Shown here piece by piece: positions 1 to 8,802 of a stretch of 64,000 bases of DNA (the first letter of the stretch is position 1; every line of letters starts with the position of its first letter). The notes beneath the pieces are model-generated. The model worked only from the letters and a program-made list of their open reading frames with translations, ran no database searches and was not told the origin of the DNA. The DNA comes from Streptomyces sp. NBC_01478 (GTDB taxonomy: Bacteria; Actinomycetota; Actinomycetes; Streptomycetales; Streptomycetaceae). The stretch lies in NCBI RefSeq assembly GCF_036227225.1, contig NZ_CP109444.1:1302001-1366000 (forward strand). The letters run 5' to 3'. The position numbers and the translations under genes are program-made.

Positions 1-11
1 GCGTCCCGGGC

Positions 12-470
12 ATGAAGATCACCGTGCCGCCTCGCGGCCCCGAAGAGCGCCGGCGTGACGTACTGGCAAGGCTGGAGCGGGAGTCGGACATCTGGGTGGC
101 CTCGGCGGACACCGACGGGCTGCCCTGTCTGGTGCCGCTGTGGTTCGTCTGGGACGGGCAGGCCGTCTGGCTGTCCACCCGGGCCACGAACCCCACGGGC
201 CGCAATCTGAGCGACGGGCGGCGGACCCGGCTCGCCTTCGCCGACACCCGGGACGTCGTGCTCATCGACGGCGAGGCGACGGCCTTCACCGACCGGGACG
301 TCCCGGCTTCCGCGGCCGACTCCTTCCACGCGAAGTACACCTGGGATCCCCGCGCGGACCGCGCGCCCTACTCCTTCTTCCGGATACGGCCGCTGGCCGT
401 CCAGGCGTGGCACAAGCAACGCGAGCTGCCCCAGCGCCATCTGATGCGGGACGGCATCTGGCTGGTGTGA
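12..470 (+). CDS. PPOX-class flavin/F420-dependent pyridoxamine 5'-phosphate oxidase-like protein
   Basis: A 152-residue protein with the split-barrel pattern of the PPOX family. An N-terminal helix (PEERRRDVLARLE) precedes a strand reading WVASADTDGLPCLVPLWFVWDG, whose last part (PLWFVWDG) is typical of the cofactor-binding barrel. A basic stretch (NLSDGRRTRLAF) follows, and then DVVLIDGEATAF. Such proteins bind FMN or F420 and reduce small molecules, or may only bind the cofactor. Substrate cannot be told from sequence. The length fits the family. The start lies 11 bases from the window edge and no upstream stop is visible, so the true start could be further left. It ends 13 bases before the convergent aldo/keto reductase gene, with no clear terminator between them. 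Confidence 0.8.
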   Translation: MKITVPPRGPEERRRDVLARLERESDIWVASADTDGLPCLVPLWFVWDGQAVWLSTRATNPTGRNLSDGRRTRLAFADTRDVVLIDGEATAFTDRDVPASAADSFHAKYTWDPRADRAPYSFFRIRPLAVQAWHKQRELPQRHLMRDGIWLV

Positions 471-483
471 GCCCCGCCCTCGC

Positions 484-1389
484 TCAACCGGCCTGCCGGT
501 GCAGTTCGTCGAGCCGGGACAGTTCGTCCTCCGTGAGCCGGATCGCGCCCGTGGCCACGTTCTCGGCGAGGTGGTCGGGGTTGCCCGTGCCGGGGATGGC
601 GAGGACGTGCGGACCCTGGGCAAGGGACCAGGCGAGCCGGAGCTGGGCGGGGCTGACACCGTGGGCGTCCGCGATGGCCAGCACCTCGTCGTCGTGGGCG
701 GTGGTGGCACCCTGCGGGCCGGCCGCCCCCGCGATCGCGAAGAACGGGACGAAGGCGATGCCCTGTTCCCCGCAGATCCGCAGCATGTCGTCGGTCTCCG
801 GGCTGGACGAGTCGAGCCCGAACCGGTTCTGCACACTCACCACCGGCGCGATCTCCTGCGCCTCGGCGAGATGCCGCGGCTCGACGTCGGAGATCGCGAG
901 GTGCCGGACCAGCCCCTCCTCGCGGAGTTCGGCGAGCGCGCCGAAGTACTCGGCGATCGAGTCCTGCCCCATCCGGCGCAGATAGACCACGTCGAGGTGG
1001 TCGCGCCCCAACTGCCGCAGGTTCTCCTCGACATGACCGCGCAGGTCGTCGGGGCGGGCCGAGGTGCTCCACTCCCCCGCGTAGTTCCGGTAGGGGCCGA
1101 CCTTGGTGGCGATCACGAGGTCGTCCGCGTAGGGGGCGAGCGCGGAGTTGATGAGTTCGTTGGCCGAGCGCAGGGACGAGAAGTAGAAGGCGGCCGTGTC
1201 GATGTGGTTCACGCCGAGCTCGATCGCCTTGCGCAGCACGGCGATCGACCGCCCGCGGTCGCTCGGTGTCCCGAGGTTGAAGGCTGCGCTGCCCGTCAGC
1301 CGCATCGCGCCGAAGCCGATGCGGTTGACGGTCAGGTCGCCTAGTTTCCAGGTGCCCGCGGCGGCCGCGGTGATCTTCTCCGAAGTCAT
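484..1389 (-). CDS. Aldo/keto reductase
   Basis: About 301 residues with the AKR (beta/alpha)8-barrel signature. GFGAMRLTG is near the N-terminus, HIDTAAFY supplies the Asp and Tyr of the catalytic tetrad, and ATKVGP supplies the Lys. The usual His-containing strand (LLQLHRPD in many homologues) reads VVYLRRMG here, so the tetrad His is replaced by Arg. This is seen in some subfamilies but weakens any substrate guess. The C-terminal NADPH-binding part (AIPGTGNPDHLAENV) is present. The start is uncertain: GTG at 1407 gives a longer protein, and I prefer ATG at 1389, although neither has a strong ribosome site. It lies 42 bases downstream of the PI-PLC-like gene on the same strand, so weak co-transcription is possible. 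Confidence 0.85.
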   Translation of the reverse strand: MTSEKITAAAAGTWKLGDLTVNRIGFGAMRLTGSAAFNLGTPSDRGRSIAVLRKAIELGVNHIDTAAFYFSSLRSANELINSALAPYADDLVIATKVGPYRNYAGEWSTSARPDDLRGHVEENLRQLGRDHLDVVYLRRMGQDSIAEYFGALAELREEGLVRHLAISDVEPRHLAEAQEIAPVVSVQNRFGLDSSSPETDDMLRICGEQGIAFVPFFAIAGAAGPQGATTAHDDEVLAIADAHGVSPAQLRLAWSLAQGPHVLAIPGTGNPDHLAENVATGAIRLTEDELSRLDELHRQAG

Positions 1390-1431
1390 CAGCGGAGTTT
1401 CGCACACACTCGCGGCCCGCCCGCCCGCACT

Positions 1432-2796
1432 TTACGGATACGTGTAGCCGTTCAGGGAGTTGACGGCGGAGGCCGGGTCACCGAGGTCGTAGCGGTCCAC
1501 GGCGAGGAAGTTGGGCTTCTTGCGGGCGGCCGGCTGGCAGAACCGCTGGGCCCGGTCGAGGACCTTGGTGTTGTCGGTCTGCGCCGTCCCGGCGATGGTC
1601 GCGTCCCGGAAGTGGTTCATGACGAACAGCGGACGGAACCCCGCATACGTCTGGGTCAGCGGGACGTTGAGGTCGCTGCCGTACCAGCGGCTGTAGCAGG
1701 ACCAGTCGGAAGAGCTCGCGCCGGAACCCATGGACCAGTAGTTCTCGACGGTCCACTCGCGCTGGTACATCACGCCGAAGCTGTCCCGGGTCAGTCCGGC
1801 GGACTCGTCGGAGGCGCGGCTGTGGTCGGTGAAGATCAGCAGCCGGTGGTTGGCGGCGATCAGGTCGGCCAGCTTGGGCCAGCCGTTCTGCTTCACGCCG
1901 GTCTGGTCGGGGCGGTACAGCACGTCGTACAGGCCGTTCACGCGGGCGAGTTCGCTGCGCAGAACGCCCGGGTCGACGTAGTCCTCCAGGAAGACGGTGA
2001 CGAACTGGTCGGGGTGTGCCTTGAGGAAGTCGACCATGCGCTGGAGGTCGACGTTCAGGGCGACGGGCTTGCTGACCAGGGTGCAACTGTCGTGGCAGAG
2101 GATCGCGCCGTCGGAGGTCTGGTGGATGTCCAGCATGAACCCCCGTACGCCGTCGGAGAGTTGCTGGTTGATGCCGCGGGACTGGTTCGGGAAGAAGTTC
2201 ACGAAGGGCGGCGCGAAACCGCCGTCGACCCCGTTGGCGTAGGCGTTGTGCGCGGTGAGGAACGTGACCTGGTCCAGGGTGCGTTGGTCCTGGGCGGGGA
2301 TGGGCTTGGTGGGTGAGGTGATGGGCGTGAGGTACCAGGAGGCGAGGCCGCCGGAGGAGCCGATGGCCAACTGGGCCGGGTAGTTGGCGCCGGAGGGCTT
2401 GGCGCCCACCGTCAAGTAGCTGTCCGCGCCCGGGACTTGGAGCGTGTACTGGTCGCCGCCGGTGGGCGTGATCTGCCAGGCCGCGTCCGCGCCGGTGCAG
2501 GCGACGGTCTTCGCCTGGCCGCCCGAGCGGCCCAGGCAACTGCCGGCCGTGTCGGTGCTCTCCAGGACGTACGAGGATCCGCTCGTCCGGAGGTTCCACT
2601 GCTGGTGGTCCTCGTTGCCCTTGGGGTTGTGCTGCTCCACCGCTCCCCCCTTGTCGGCCGCGTTGAGCCCGGTCGTGGCGCTCTGGACGTAGTAGGTGCC
2701 CGGGGCGGGGACCGCGTCGGCGGCTCCGGCCGGTGGAGCGACGATCGCCGCCGACAGCGCGACGGCGACGGCGAGCAGGGCGTGGGGGGTTCGCAT
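1432..2796 (-). CDS. Secreted phosphatidylinositol-specific phospholipase C-like protein with N-terminal lectin-like domain
   Basis: A 454-residue exported protein. A Sec signal peptide (MRTPHALLAVAVALSAAIVA, cut near AGAADA) is followed by a ricin/beta-trefoil-like region of about 130 residues with QQWNL repeats. The PI-PLC X-like barrel comes next. FLTAHNAY and LDIHQTSDGAILCHDSC carry the two His residues expected to act as general base and acid, and VTVFLEDYVD is the metal or substrate strand. The protein should act outside the cell on phosphoinositides or glycerophosphodiesters; the lectin-like part may bind a surface. AAGGG sits 6 bases before the ATG and supports this start. The extracellular calcium-type PI-PLCs of Streptomyces have a similar two-domain plan, but the exact lipid substrate is unknown. 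Confidence 0.82.
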   Translation of the reverse strand: MRTPHALLAVAVALSAAIVAPPAGAADAVPAPGTYYVQSATTGLNAADKGGAVEQHNPKGNEDHQQWNLRTSGSSYVLESTDTAGSCLGRSGGQAKTVACTGADAAWQITPTGGDQYTLQVPGADSYLTVGAKPSGANYPAQLAIGSSGGLASWYLTPITSPTKPIPAQDQRTLDQVTFLTAHNAYANGVDGGFAPPFVNFFPNQSRGINQQLSDGVRGFMLDIHQTSDGAILCHDSCTLVSKPVALNVDLQRMVDFLKAHPDQFVTVFLEDYVDPGVLRSELARVNGLYDVLYRPDQTGVKQNGWPKLADLIAANHRLLIFTDHSRASDESAGLTRDSFGVMYQREWTVENYWSMGSGASSSDWSCYSRWYGSDLNVPLTQTYAGFRPLFVMNHFRDATIAGTAQTDNTKVLDRAQRFCQPAARKKPNFLAVDRYDLGDPASAVNSLNGYTYP

Positions 2797-2931
2797 GGGT
2801 GCCCTTCGGTTCGAGTGTGGTCAGGCTCATGACACCGAAAAGGTGATCGGGCCACACCCAAGCGCCTATGGTCTGAACCAGTCAAGAGGCGTGACCGGTC
2901 GGCGGAGTGAATGGCGGAGGACGGGACGCGG

Positions 2932-3987
2932 TCAGCGCGTTTTCCTCAACTGCCGCCAGGCCAGGTAGTGATCGAGGAGGGTCTCCTCCAACGGCCGGTA
3001 GTCGATGCCCAGTTCCTTCACACCGCGCCGGTTGTCGACCGGGAAGCTGATCCCGAGGTGCTTGCGGATGTAGTCCTGGGTGAGCCCGAACGCCGGGCCC
3101 AGGACGCGCACCGGCCAGTGCGGCAGTCCGTGCCGGGGCAGCCGGTAGTCGCGCGGGAAGCGCTGCCGCAGGGCGCGTGACATGTCGAGGAAGGACGCCA
3201 TCCGGGTGGCCGCGACGATGTAACGGCCGTGCGCGTCGGGGTTTTCCGCCGCCGCGATGTGCGCGCCCGCGACGTCCCGCACATCGGCGACGGTGAAGCG
3301 GAAGTCGGGCGCCCCGTAGAAGAAGTAGCCCTTGAAGAGCTCGTCGAGGAGGAACAGGCTGCCGGAGTCGGAGGCCGGGGTCAGTGAAGGGCCCAGGATC
3401 AGGCCGGGGTTGACGGCGACCATGCGCCAACGGCTCTGCGCCTGCGCGGCGTCCCAGGCGGCGCGTTCGGCGACCGTCTTGGCGTAGTGGTACGGGTTGT
3501 TCTCGACCGTGCTGGTGGTGTTGAAGTAGTCCTCGGAGAGGGTCTCGTCCCTCATCGCCCGTACGTCGACGTAGTCGCCGAAGATCGCGCCGACCGTCGA
3601 GGTGAACACCAACTTCTCGACGGCGGGCGTGCGTTCGATGCCGGCGAGGACGTTCCGGGTGCCGGTGAGCGCGGGCTCGACGACGTCCTTGTGACCGTCC
3701 TTGATCTTCTCCGGCATCAGGAACGGCGAGGCCACATGGAACACCACCCGGCAGCCGTCCATCGCCGCGTCGAAGGAACCCGCCGCCAGCAGATCGGCCT
3801 CGAACAGCTCCAGTCGACCCGGGAACTGCTCCTGCATGGCCCGCAGCGGCGCGACCTTCGCCGCGTGGCCGAGGGACCGCACGGTGGTGTGCACCCGGTA
3901 GCCGCGCTCCAGCAACTGCCGGACCAGATGGCTGCCGACGAATCCGCTGCCGCCGGTCACCAACACCGTCTCGCCGCCGACACTCAT
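2932..3987 (-). CDS. NAD(P)-dependent epimerase/reductase (extended SDR, dihydroflavonol-reductase-like)
   Basis: A 351-residue extended SDR. The N-terminal Rossmann motif is VLVTGGSGFVGSHLV. TTVRS after beta-2 suggests NADPH preference. FHVASPF is the segment after beta-4, and YHYAK is the catalytic YxxxK. The arrangement resembles dihydroflavonol-4-reductase/aldehyde-reductase-like proteins, which in bacteria reduce varied ketones or aldehydes. The start is fixed by GGAG 7 bases upstream. The gene stands alone between the PI-PLC-like gene and the ArsR/AHSA1 operon, all on the minus strand but separated by gaps of 85-135 bases. Substrate unknown. Confidence 0.85.
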   Translation of the reverse strand: MSVGGETVLVTGGSGFVGSHLVRQLLERGYRVHTTVRSLGHAAKVAPLRAMQEQFPGRLELFEADLLAAGSFDAAMDGCRVVFHVASPFLMPEKIKDGHKDVVEPALTGTRNVLAGIERTPAVEKLVFTSTVGAIFGDYVDVRAMRDETLSEDYFNTTSTVENNPYHYAKTVAERAAWDAAQAQSRWRMVAVNPGLILGPSLTPASDSGSLFLLDELFKGYFFYGAPDFRFTVADVRDVAGAHIAAAENPDAHGRYIVAATRMASFLDMSRALRQRFPRDYRLPRHGLPHWPVRVLGPAFGLTQDYIRKHLGISFPVDNRRGVKELGIDYRPLEETLLDHYLAWRQLRKTR

Positions 3988-4071
3988 TCCTGGCTCCGAT
4001 CACCCGTGGCATCCAGCGCGCACGCTACAACGGTGATCGGTCCCGGGTCAGCGCTTCGGCCGCCACGGCCC

Positions 4072-4704
4072 TCAACTCCCGGCCCCTGTATAGGCGGCCG
4101 TCGTCCGGTCGGCCGCCGCACGGGCCACCGGCTCGTCCTCGCCGCTCGCCACGTTCGCCGCGAACCACGCCTCGCTGCTCGCCGTGACGAAGCGACGGCC
4201 CTCCTCGGACGCCAGCCAGGCCATGGCGTCCTCGGGCTTCACGGCAGCGTTGCCCGACAGGTTGCCGTCGAGCCCCAGCAGGATCGAGTCCCAGCCGACG
4301 CCCACCGCGCCGGGCCCGAACTCGGCCCACTTCGTGTCGTCGACATGGGCGATGTGCTCCAACTCGAAGCGCGTCCCGTCGCCCTCGGGCGTCAACCTCA
4401 GCTCGATCCAGCTCACTTCACCGCCGAACTCCCAGGTCGCGAAAAAGCCGTTGGGCGGGTCGCAGCGCTCGACGGTGCCGCCCGCGTTGCCCTGCAACTG
4501 GTACTTCCCGCCCAACCGCAGTTCGCCGGTGACCGGCAGGAACCAGCGCGGGATGCGCTCGGGGTTGGTGCAGGCGTCCCAGACGTCGGCGACCGGTGCG
4601 TCGTAGGACTGGCTCACGGTCACCACGCGGGCCTCGCCGGCCTGGAATTCGCGGCGGCCGACCTTGCGGGTCACGGCGTTGATCTGATGGGTCACGTCAA
4701 TCAT
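4072..4704 (-). CDS. SRPBCC/AHSA1-family protein
   Basis: A 210-residue protein with the START-like AHSA1 fold. The motif VSQSYDAPVADVWDACTNPE (helix-grip entry), a WFLPVTGELRLGGKY strand and TWEFGGEVSWIELRL are typical. Members bind hydrophobic ligands or act as Hsp90-activator-like chaperones; in bacteria they are often paired with an ArsR regulator, as here. Its ATG overlaps the TGA of the upstream ArsR gene (ATGA, positions 4701-4704) and AAGGAG lies 6 bases upstream inside that gene, so translation is probably coupled. The last ~60 residues extend past the core fold as a helical tail and look lineage-specific. Confidence 0.87.
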   Translation of the reverse strand: MIDVTHQINAVTRKVGRREFQAGEARVVTVSQSYDAPVADVWDACTNPERIPRWFLPVTGELRLGGKYQLQGNAGGTVERCDPPNGFFATWEFGGEVSWIELRLTPEGDGTRFELEHIAHVDDTKWAEFGPGAVGVGWDSILLGLDGNLSGNAAVKPEDAMAWLASEEGRRFVTASSEAWFAANVASGEDEPVARAAADRTTAAYTGAGS

Positions 4705-5075
4705 GGGGTGCTCCTTGACTCGTCGGGGCTGTCGTCGTCCGCCTCACGAAGCCGGCGCTCGCGCTTGCCCCGGGCCAACTCGGTTGCCAGGGCGTCCAGA
4801 TGCGGGGTCCAGAAGCGACGGAAGCGGTCGAGCCAGGCGTCGATGTCCCGCAGCGGCTCGGGGTCGACCGCGTACAGGCGCCGGGTGCCCTCCGGCCGCA
4901 CCGTCGCGAAACCGCTCTCCCGCAGCACCTTCAGATGCTGGGAGACCGCGGGCTGCGTGATCCCGAACTCCCGCCGGACGACCTCGCTGACCGCACCGGC
5001 GGGCTGCTCGCCCTCGGCGAGCAGCTCCAGGATGCGGCGGCGCACGGGGTCTCCGAGCACATCGAAAGCGTGCAT
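4701..5075 (-). CDS. ArsR-family winged-helix transcriptional regulator
   Basis: A 124-residue regulator with the ArsR fold: FDVLGDPVRRRILELLAEGE starts the winged helix, and ITQPAVSQHLKVLRESG is the recognition helix. No metal-binding Cys cluster is seen, so it belongs to the non-metal ArsR group that accompanies AHSA1 proteins. Longer in-frame starts (up to 5099) would lie inside the 36-bp palindrome at 5086-5121, so the ATG at 5075 is chosen. It heads a two-gene operon with the AHSA1 gene and probably represses its own promoter through that palindrome. A fused version of the same pair lies at 23741-24511. Confidence 0.88.
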   Translation of the reverse strand: MHAFDVLGDPVRRRILELLAEGEQPAGAVSEVVRREFGITQPAVSQHLKVLRESGFATVRPEGTRRLYAVDPEPLRDIDAWLDRFRRFWTPHLDALATELARGKRERRLREADDDSPDESRSTP

Positions 5076-5085
5076 GCGACCCAAC

Positions 5086-5121
5086 GTATCACCAGTCACT
5101 TATATAAGCGACTGGTGATAC
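5086..5121. promoter_or_regulatory. 36-bp palindromic operator over the ArsR promoter
   Basis: Two perfect 12-base arms (GTATCACCAGTC and GACTGGTGATAC) flank a 12-base AT-rich centre that is itself palindromic over CTTATATAAG. Only one base pair of the whole 36 fails to match. On the minus strand the TATAAG inside it is a good -10 element, 11 bases before the end of the palindrome nearest the gene. The site sits 10 bases upstream of the chosen ArsR start, so binding would block RNA polymerase. Autorepression by the adjacent ArsR protein is an inference from position and symmetry. Confidence 0.75.
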
Positions 5122-5134
5122 ACAAGAAGCAGGG

Positions 5135-6457
5135 TCAGGCCAGCGGCTTCTCCAGCAGGGCCTTGCGGTGGCTGAACGTCTCGATCGAGTAGCGGCCGTG
5201 GTAGTTGCCCATACCGCTCTCGCCGACACCGCCGAACGGCAGGTCGGAGACGGTGAGATGGGCGAGCGGCAGGCCGTAGCCGACGGCGCCCGAGGAGGTC
5301 TCGGCGGCGATCCGGGCGCGGGTGTCGTCCGAGTCCGTGAAGACGTACAGGGCGAGGGGCTTGTCGCGGTCGTTGATGAAGTCGATCGCCGCGTCGAGGC
5401 CGGGGACGGTGACGATCGGCAGGATCGGGCCGAAGATCTCCTCCGCCATGACCGGGGCCTTCGGGTCCACGTCGGCGAGCACGGTCGGCGCGATGTACTT
5501 GTCCGTCCGGTCGCTGCGTCCGCCGACGACGACCCGGCCGGAGTCGAGCAGCCCGGAGAGCCGGTCGAAGTGGCGTTCGTTGACGATACGACCGTACTCG
5601 CCGGAGGTCTGCGGGTCGGCGCCGTAGACCTTCTCGACGGCGCTCGCCAGCAGGGGTTCGAGCGCGGCGGCGGTCTCCGGGTCGGTCAGCACATAGTCCG
5701 GGGCCACACAGGTCTGGCCGGCGTTGAGGAACTTGCCGCGCGCCAACCGGTCGGCCACGACGGCGAGATCGGCGTCGCGGTCGACGAACGCCGGTGATTT
5801 GCCGCCGAGTTCGAGGGCGACCGGGGTCAAGTGCTCGGCGGCGGCGCGCAGGACGATACGGCCGACGGCGCCGTTGCCGGTGTAGAAGATGTGGTCGAAG
5901 TGCTCGGCGAGCAGGGCCGTGGTCTCCGGGATGGCACCCTCGACCACGGCGACCGCGTCGGTGTCGAGGTACTCGGGCACCAGCCGGGCGATGGCCGCGG
6001 AGGTGGCCGGGGCCAGCTCGCTGGGCTTGAGGACCACCGCGTCGCCCGAGGCCAGCGCGCCGACGACCGGGGTGAGCAGGAGCTGCACCGGATAGTTCCA
6101 GGGGGCGATCACGAGGACGACGCCGAGCGGGTCGTACTGCGTCCAGGCGGTCGCGTCCGTGCCGAGGTGGGCCGGTACGGGGGCGGACTCGGGGCGCAGC
6201 CACGCGTCGAGGTGGTCGAGGGTGTGGTCGATCTCGCGGATCGTGAAGCCGATCTCGGTGCGCTGGGACTCGGCCGCGCTCTTGCCGAGGTCGGCGTGGA
6301 GGGCGGCGGCGAGGTCGTCGCCGTGCTCCGTGAGCAGCTCGCGCAGTCGGCGCAGTTGCGTGGTGCGCCACTCGACGGGCTTGGTGCGGCCGGTGCGGAA
6401 GGTGGCGCGCAACCGGGCCACGATGTCGGCGGGCTGCTCGGGACTGGACTGGTTCAC
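5135..6457 (-). CDS. Aldehyde dehydrogenase (short, ALDH3-like)
   Basis: A 440-residue NAD(P)-dependent aldehyde dehydrogenase. The N-terminal half carries VIAPWNYPVQLLLTP and KPSELAP (cofactor binding). LELGGKSPAF holds the general-base Glu and NAGQTCVAPDYVL the catalytic Cys. C-terminal LPFGGVGESGMGNYHG is the usual late motif. The length and lack of the long N-terminal extension match the ALDH3 (fatty/aromatic aldehyde) group rather than the ~490-residue ALDH2 group. The GTG start has GAGG 4 bases upstream. A TATATA -10-like element lies about 45 bases upstream (6500-6505). Neighbours give no pathway context. Confidence 0.9.
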   Translation of the reverse strand: MNQSSPEQPADIVARLRATFRTGRTKPVEWRTTQLRRLRELLTEHGDDLAAALHADLGKSAAESQRTEIGFTIREIDHTLDHLDAWLRPESAPVPAHLGTDATAWTQYDPLGVVLVIAPWNYPVQLLLTPVVGALASGDAVVLKPSELAPATSAAIARLVPEYLDTDAVAVVEGAIPETTALLAEHFDHIFYTGNGAVGRIVLRAAAEHLTPVALELGGKSPAFVDRDADLAVVADRLARGKFLNAGQTCVAPDYVLTDPETAAALEPLLASAVEKVYGADPQTSGEYGRIVNERHFDRLSGLLDSGRVVVGGRSDRTDKYIAPTVLADVDPKAPVMAEEIFGPILPIVTVPGLDAAIDFINDRDKPLALYVFTDSDDTRARIAAETSSGAVGYGLPLAHLTVSDLPFGGVGESGMGNYHGRYSIETFSHRKALLEKPLA

Positions 6458-6518
6458 GGTGCCTCGCTGCTGGTGCGTGGGGGTTCTGGACGGTCAGGTG
6501 TATATAGCAACCATTCTT

Positions 6519-6540
6519 GCACCGGGAAAAATTCCGGTGC
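6519..6540 (-). terminator. Hairpin downstream of the ECF42-type sigma gene
   Basis: Read on the minus strand, a perfect 7-base stem (GCACCGG/CCGGTGC) encloses a T-rich 8-base loop, about 30 bases after the sigma-gene stop. The compact GC stem between two same-strand genes suggests termination before the ALDH promoter. Confidence 0.5.
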
Positions 6541-6569
6541 GCACATGGTCACCCTCCGCCTCACGGCTG

Positions 6570-7766
6570 TCACATCCGGACGAGTTCCCGGCGGCGCCGT
6601 TCCAGATAGCCGCGCTCCGCCGCGCTCTCGGTCCGGGCGATGGCCGCTTCGTACGCCCGCACCGCCTCGGTGTCGCGGCCCAGGCGCCGCAGCAGATCGG
6701 CGCGTACGGCGTACAGGACGTGGTAGTCGTCGAGGTCCAGCGCGTCCACGAGCTCGAGCGCCTTGCGCGGACCGTCGACCTCGGCGACGGCGACGGCCCG
6801 GTTCAGGGCGACGACCGGGCTCGGGGCGAGGACCATGAGCTGGTCGTAGAGCCGGAGGATCTGTCCCCAGTCGGTGGCGTCGGCGGTCGACGCGTCGCTG
6901 TGCACGGCGTTGATCGCGGCCTGGATCTGGTACGGCCCCGGGTTGTTCAGCCGCAGACACCGCCGGACGAGTGACTGGCCGTCGGCGATCAGCTCGCCGT
7001 CCCACCGGTCGCGGTCCTGTTCCGGCAGCGGAACCAACTCGCCGTCCGGGCCCGTCCGTGCGGCCCGGCGCGACTCGCTGAGCAGCATCAGTGCGAGCAG
7101 GCCGGCCGCCTCGGGCTCGTCCGGCATCAGCTCGGACAGGAGGCAGCCGAGACGCAGGGCCTCGGCGCAGAGTTCGGGCGAGCCCGTGTAGCCCTCGTTG
7201 AAGATCAGGTAGACGACGGCAAGGACCCCCTTGAGCCGGTCGGGGAGGTCGGCGTCGCGAGGCACTCGGTACGGGATCCGCGCGTCCCGGATCTTGGCCT
7301 TGGCGCGGACGAGGCGTTGGGCCATCGTCGGCTCGGGCACCAGGAAGACGCGGGCGATCCGGGCGGTGGTGAGCCCGCCGAGCAGCCGCAGGGTGAGCGC
7401 GACCTGGGCCTGGGTGGCGAGCGCGGGGTGGCAGCAGGTGAAGATCAGACGGAGCCGTTCGTCGCGCACGGGACCCTCCTCGGCGGGCGCGTCGGACGCG
7501 TACAGCAGGGCGGCCTCGCTGTGCCGGGCCTCGCGAGAGGACTCCCGGCGCAGCCGGTCGACCGCGCGGTTGCGGGCGGTCGTGATGATCCATCCGGCCG
7601 GGCTCGGCGGCACACCGGTCTCCGGCCACTTCTGTACGGCCGTGGTGAAGGCGTCCTGGACCGCTTCCTCGGCGAGGTCGATGTCGCCGAGGAAGCGGAC
7701 CAGGACCGAGACCGCGCGCCCGTACTCGGCACGGAAGACGGCCTCGATGTCGGTGTCGAACGGCAT
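6570..7766 (-). CDS. ECF sigma factor of the ECF42 type with C-terminal TPR-like domain
   Basis: A 398-residue sigma factor, far longer than a classic ECF protein (~200). Sigma2 ([47 protein letters not shown]) and sigma4 ([20 protein letters not shown]) are followed by ~220 helical residues, including [20 protein letters not shown] and [20 protein letters not shown], typical of the TPR-like extension of group ECF42. ECF42 sigmas are linked to DGPF (YciI-like) proteins instead of an anti-sigma factor, and that is the arrangement here. The ATG overlaps the TGA of the DGPF gene by one base (position 7766), so the longest ORF to 8174 is rejected. No anti-sigma gene is adjacent. Confidence 0.88.
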   Translation of the reverse strand: MPFDTDIEAVFRAEYGRAVSVLVRFLGDIDLAEEAVQDAFTTAVQKWPETGVPPSPAGWIITTARNRAVDRLRRESSREARHSEAALLYASDAPAEEGPVRDERLRLIFTCCHPALATQAQVALTLRLLGGLTTARIARVFLVPEPTMAQRLVRAKAKIRDARIPYRVPRDADLPDRLKGVLAVVYLIFNEGYTGSPELCAEALRLGCLLSELMPDEPEAAGLLALMLLSESRRAARTGPDGELVPLPEQDRDRWDGELIADGQSLVRRCLRLNNPGPYQIQAAINAVHSDASTADATDWGQILRLYDQLMVLAPSPVVALNRAVAVAEVDGPRKALELVDALDLDDYHVLYAVRADLLRRLGRDTEAVRAYEAAIARTESAAERGYLERRRRELVRM

Positions 7767-8122
7767 CAGTCCTCGGACGTGTTCATGAAGGGGCGCACCT
7801 CGACGGGCAGCGTGGTGGCCCAGATCGCCCGCTTCCCCCACTCCAGTGCCGCGTCCAGGTCGGCCGCCTTGATCAGGCAGAGCCCGCCCAGATACTCCTT
7901 GCCCTCGGCGTACGGGCCGTCGGTGATCAGCACGTCGCCGTCCTTGGGGCGCAGCACGGTGGCCGTCTCCGGGCCGTGCAGTCCGCCGGCGAAGACCCAG
8001 GCACCGGCGGCCTGGAGTTCGTCGTGGAAGATCTCCAGTTTGCGGACGATCTCGGCCATCTCGTCGGGCCCGGGCATCTCTCCGTCGGTCGGGGTGATCA
8101 CGCTGAGCAGGTAGTGCTGCAT
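7766..8122 (-). CDS. DGPF/YciI-family protein paired with the sigma factor
   Basis: A 118-residue YCII-related protein. Key features are [10 protein letters not shown] at the start, the variant DGPF motif [13 protein letters not shown] near the middle, and a C-terminal VEVRPF strand that closes the ferredoxin-like fold. The family is found beside ECF42 sigma factors, where its role (signal-linked enzyme or ligand binder) is not settled. GGAGG lies 2 bases closer to an upstream ATG (8134), but the ATG at 8122 has that GGAGG at the right distance and gives the usual family N-terminus. The stop overlaps the sigma start, so the two are surely co-expressed. Confidence 0.87.
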   Translation of the reverse strand: MQHYLLSVITPTDGEMPGPDEMAEIVRKLEIFHDELQAAGAWVFAGGLHGPETATVLRPKDGDVLITDGPYAEGKEYLGGLCLIKAADLDAALEWGKRAIWATTLPVEVRPFMNTSED

Positions 8123-8214
8123 GACGTCCTCCATGGCACAAGGGGTTCTCGAACCCTCCGGCGGGTTCTCTCACCTCCTACACGAACGCCATGGTCCCGG
8201 ATCGACAGCGCGTC

Positions 8215-8691
8215 TCAGGAGACCGGCAGGATTTTCTCCGCGCTCTCGTCCCCGCCCGGGTGTGCGGGCTCCTGGTCCAGAGCCGCCGTGAGCCGCGCGA
8301 GCAGTCGTACGAGATCGCCGTGGTCGTCGATCGCGTCGAGCAGCCGGGTCTGGTCGGCGAGAAGGCGGTGGGCGGCACGCTGGTGGAGGGCGCGGCCGCG
8401 GGCGGTGAGATGGAGCAGGACACGGCGTCGGTCCGCCCGGTCGGGGCGGCGAAAGACCAGATTGTCGGCGACCATCCGGTCCACCAGCTTGGTCAGACTC
8501 GGGGCGGGCATCAGGACCTGGTCGGCTATCTCGGTCATCGGATGCCCCTTGCCGTCCGCGATGACCGACAGGACGCGCCACTGCTCCACCGAGCAGTTCT
8601 CTTCGGCCAGCATGGCGGCCATGCGCAGGCCCATCCGCCGCTCGGCGTGACTCAGCAAGTGGGCGAGGCCCGGCGACGGTACGGACGACAT
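8215..8691 (-). CDS. MarR-family transcriptional regulator
   Basis: A 158-residue winged-helix regulator. After an N-terminal dimerisation helix (GLAHLLSHAERRMGLRMAAML) comes VEQWRVLSVIADGKGHPMTEIAD, the recognition helix APSLTKLVDRMVADNLVFR and a basic wing (RRPDRADRRRVLLHLTARG). AAGGA sits 8 bases before the ATG. It is divergent from the AmiC-like gene at 8803 with a 111-base gap, so it may control that gene or itself. No clear palindromic operator was found in the gap. Ligands of MarR proteins are usually phenolic compounds; nothing in the sequence narrows this. Confidence 0.88.
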   Translation of the reverse strand: MSSVPSPGLAHLLSHAERRMGLRMAAMLAEENCSVEQWRVLSVIADGKGHPMTEIADQVLMPAPSLTKLVDRMVADNLVFRRPDRADRRRVLLHLTARGRALHQRAAHRLLADQTRLLDAIDDHGDLVRLLARLTAALDQEPAHPGGDESAEKILPVS

Positions 8692-8802
8692 TGCCGCTGT
8701 CCTTCCGGTAGGTCTACTGTGCGGTTCAGATTACGAGCCTCTGCGAGGGCGCCGGGGCCGGGACCGGTTTCCGTGCCCTCACGCCCTCACGGAGGTGGTC
8801 TG

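Noticed and set aside
8191..8802. Long in-frame extension of the AmiC-like ORF over the MarR gene
   Set aside because: It is antisense to a clear MarR gene, and a GTG with GGAGG at 8803 gives the normal protein start.
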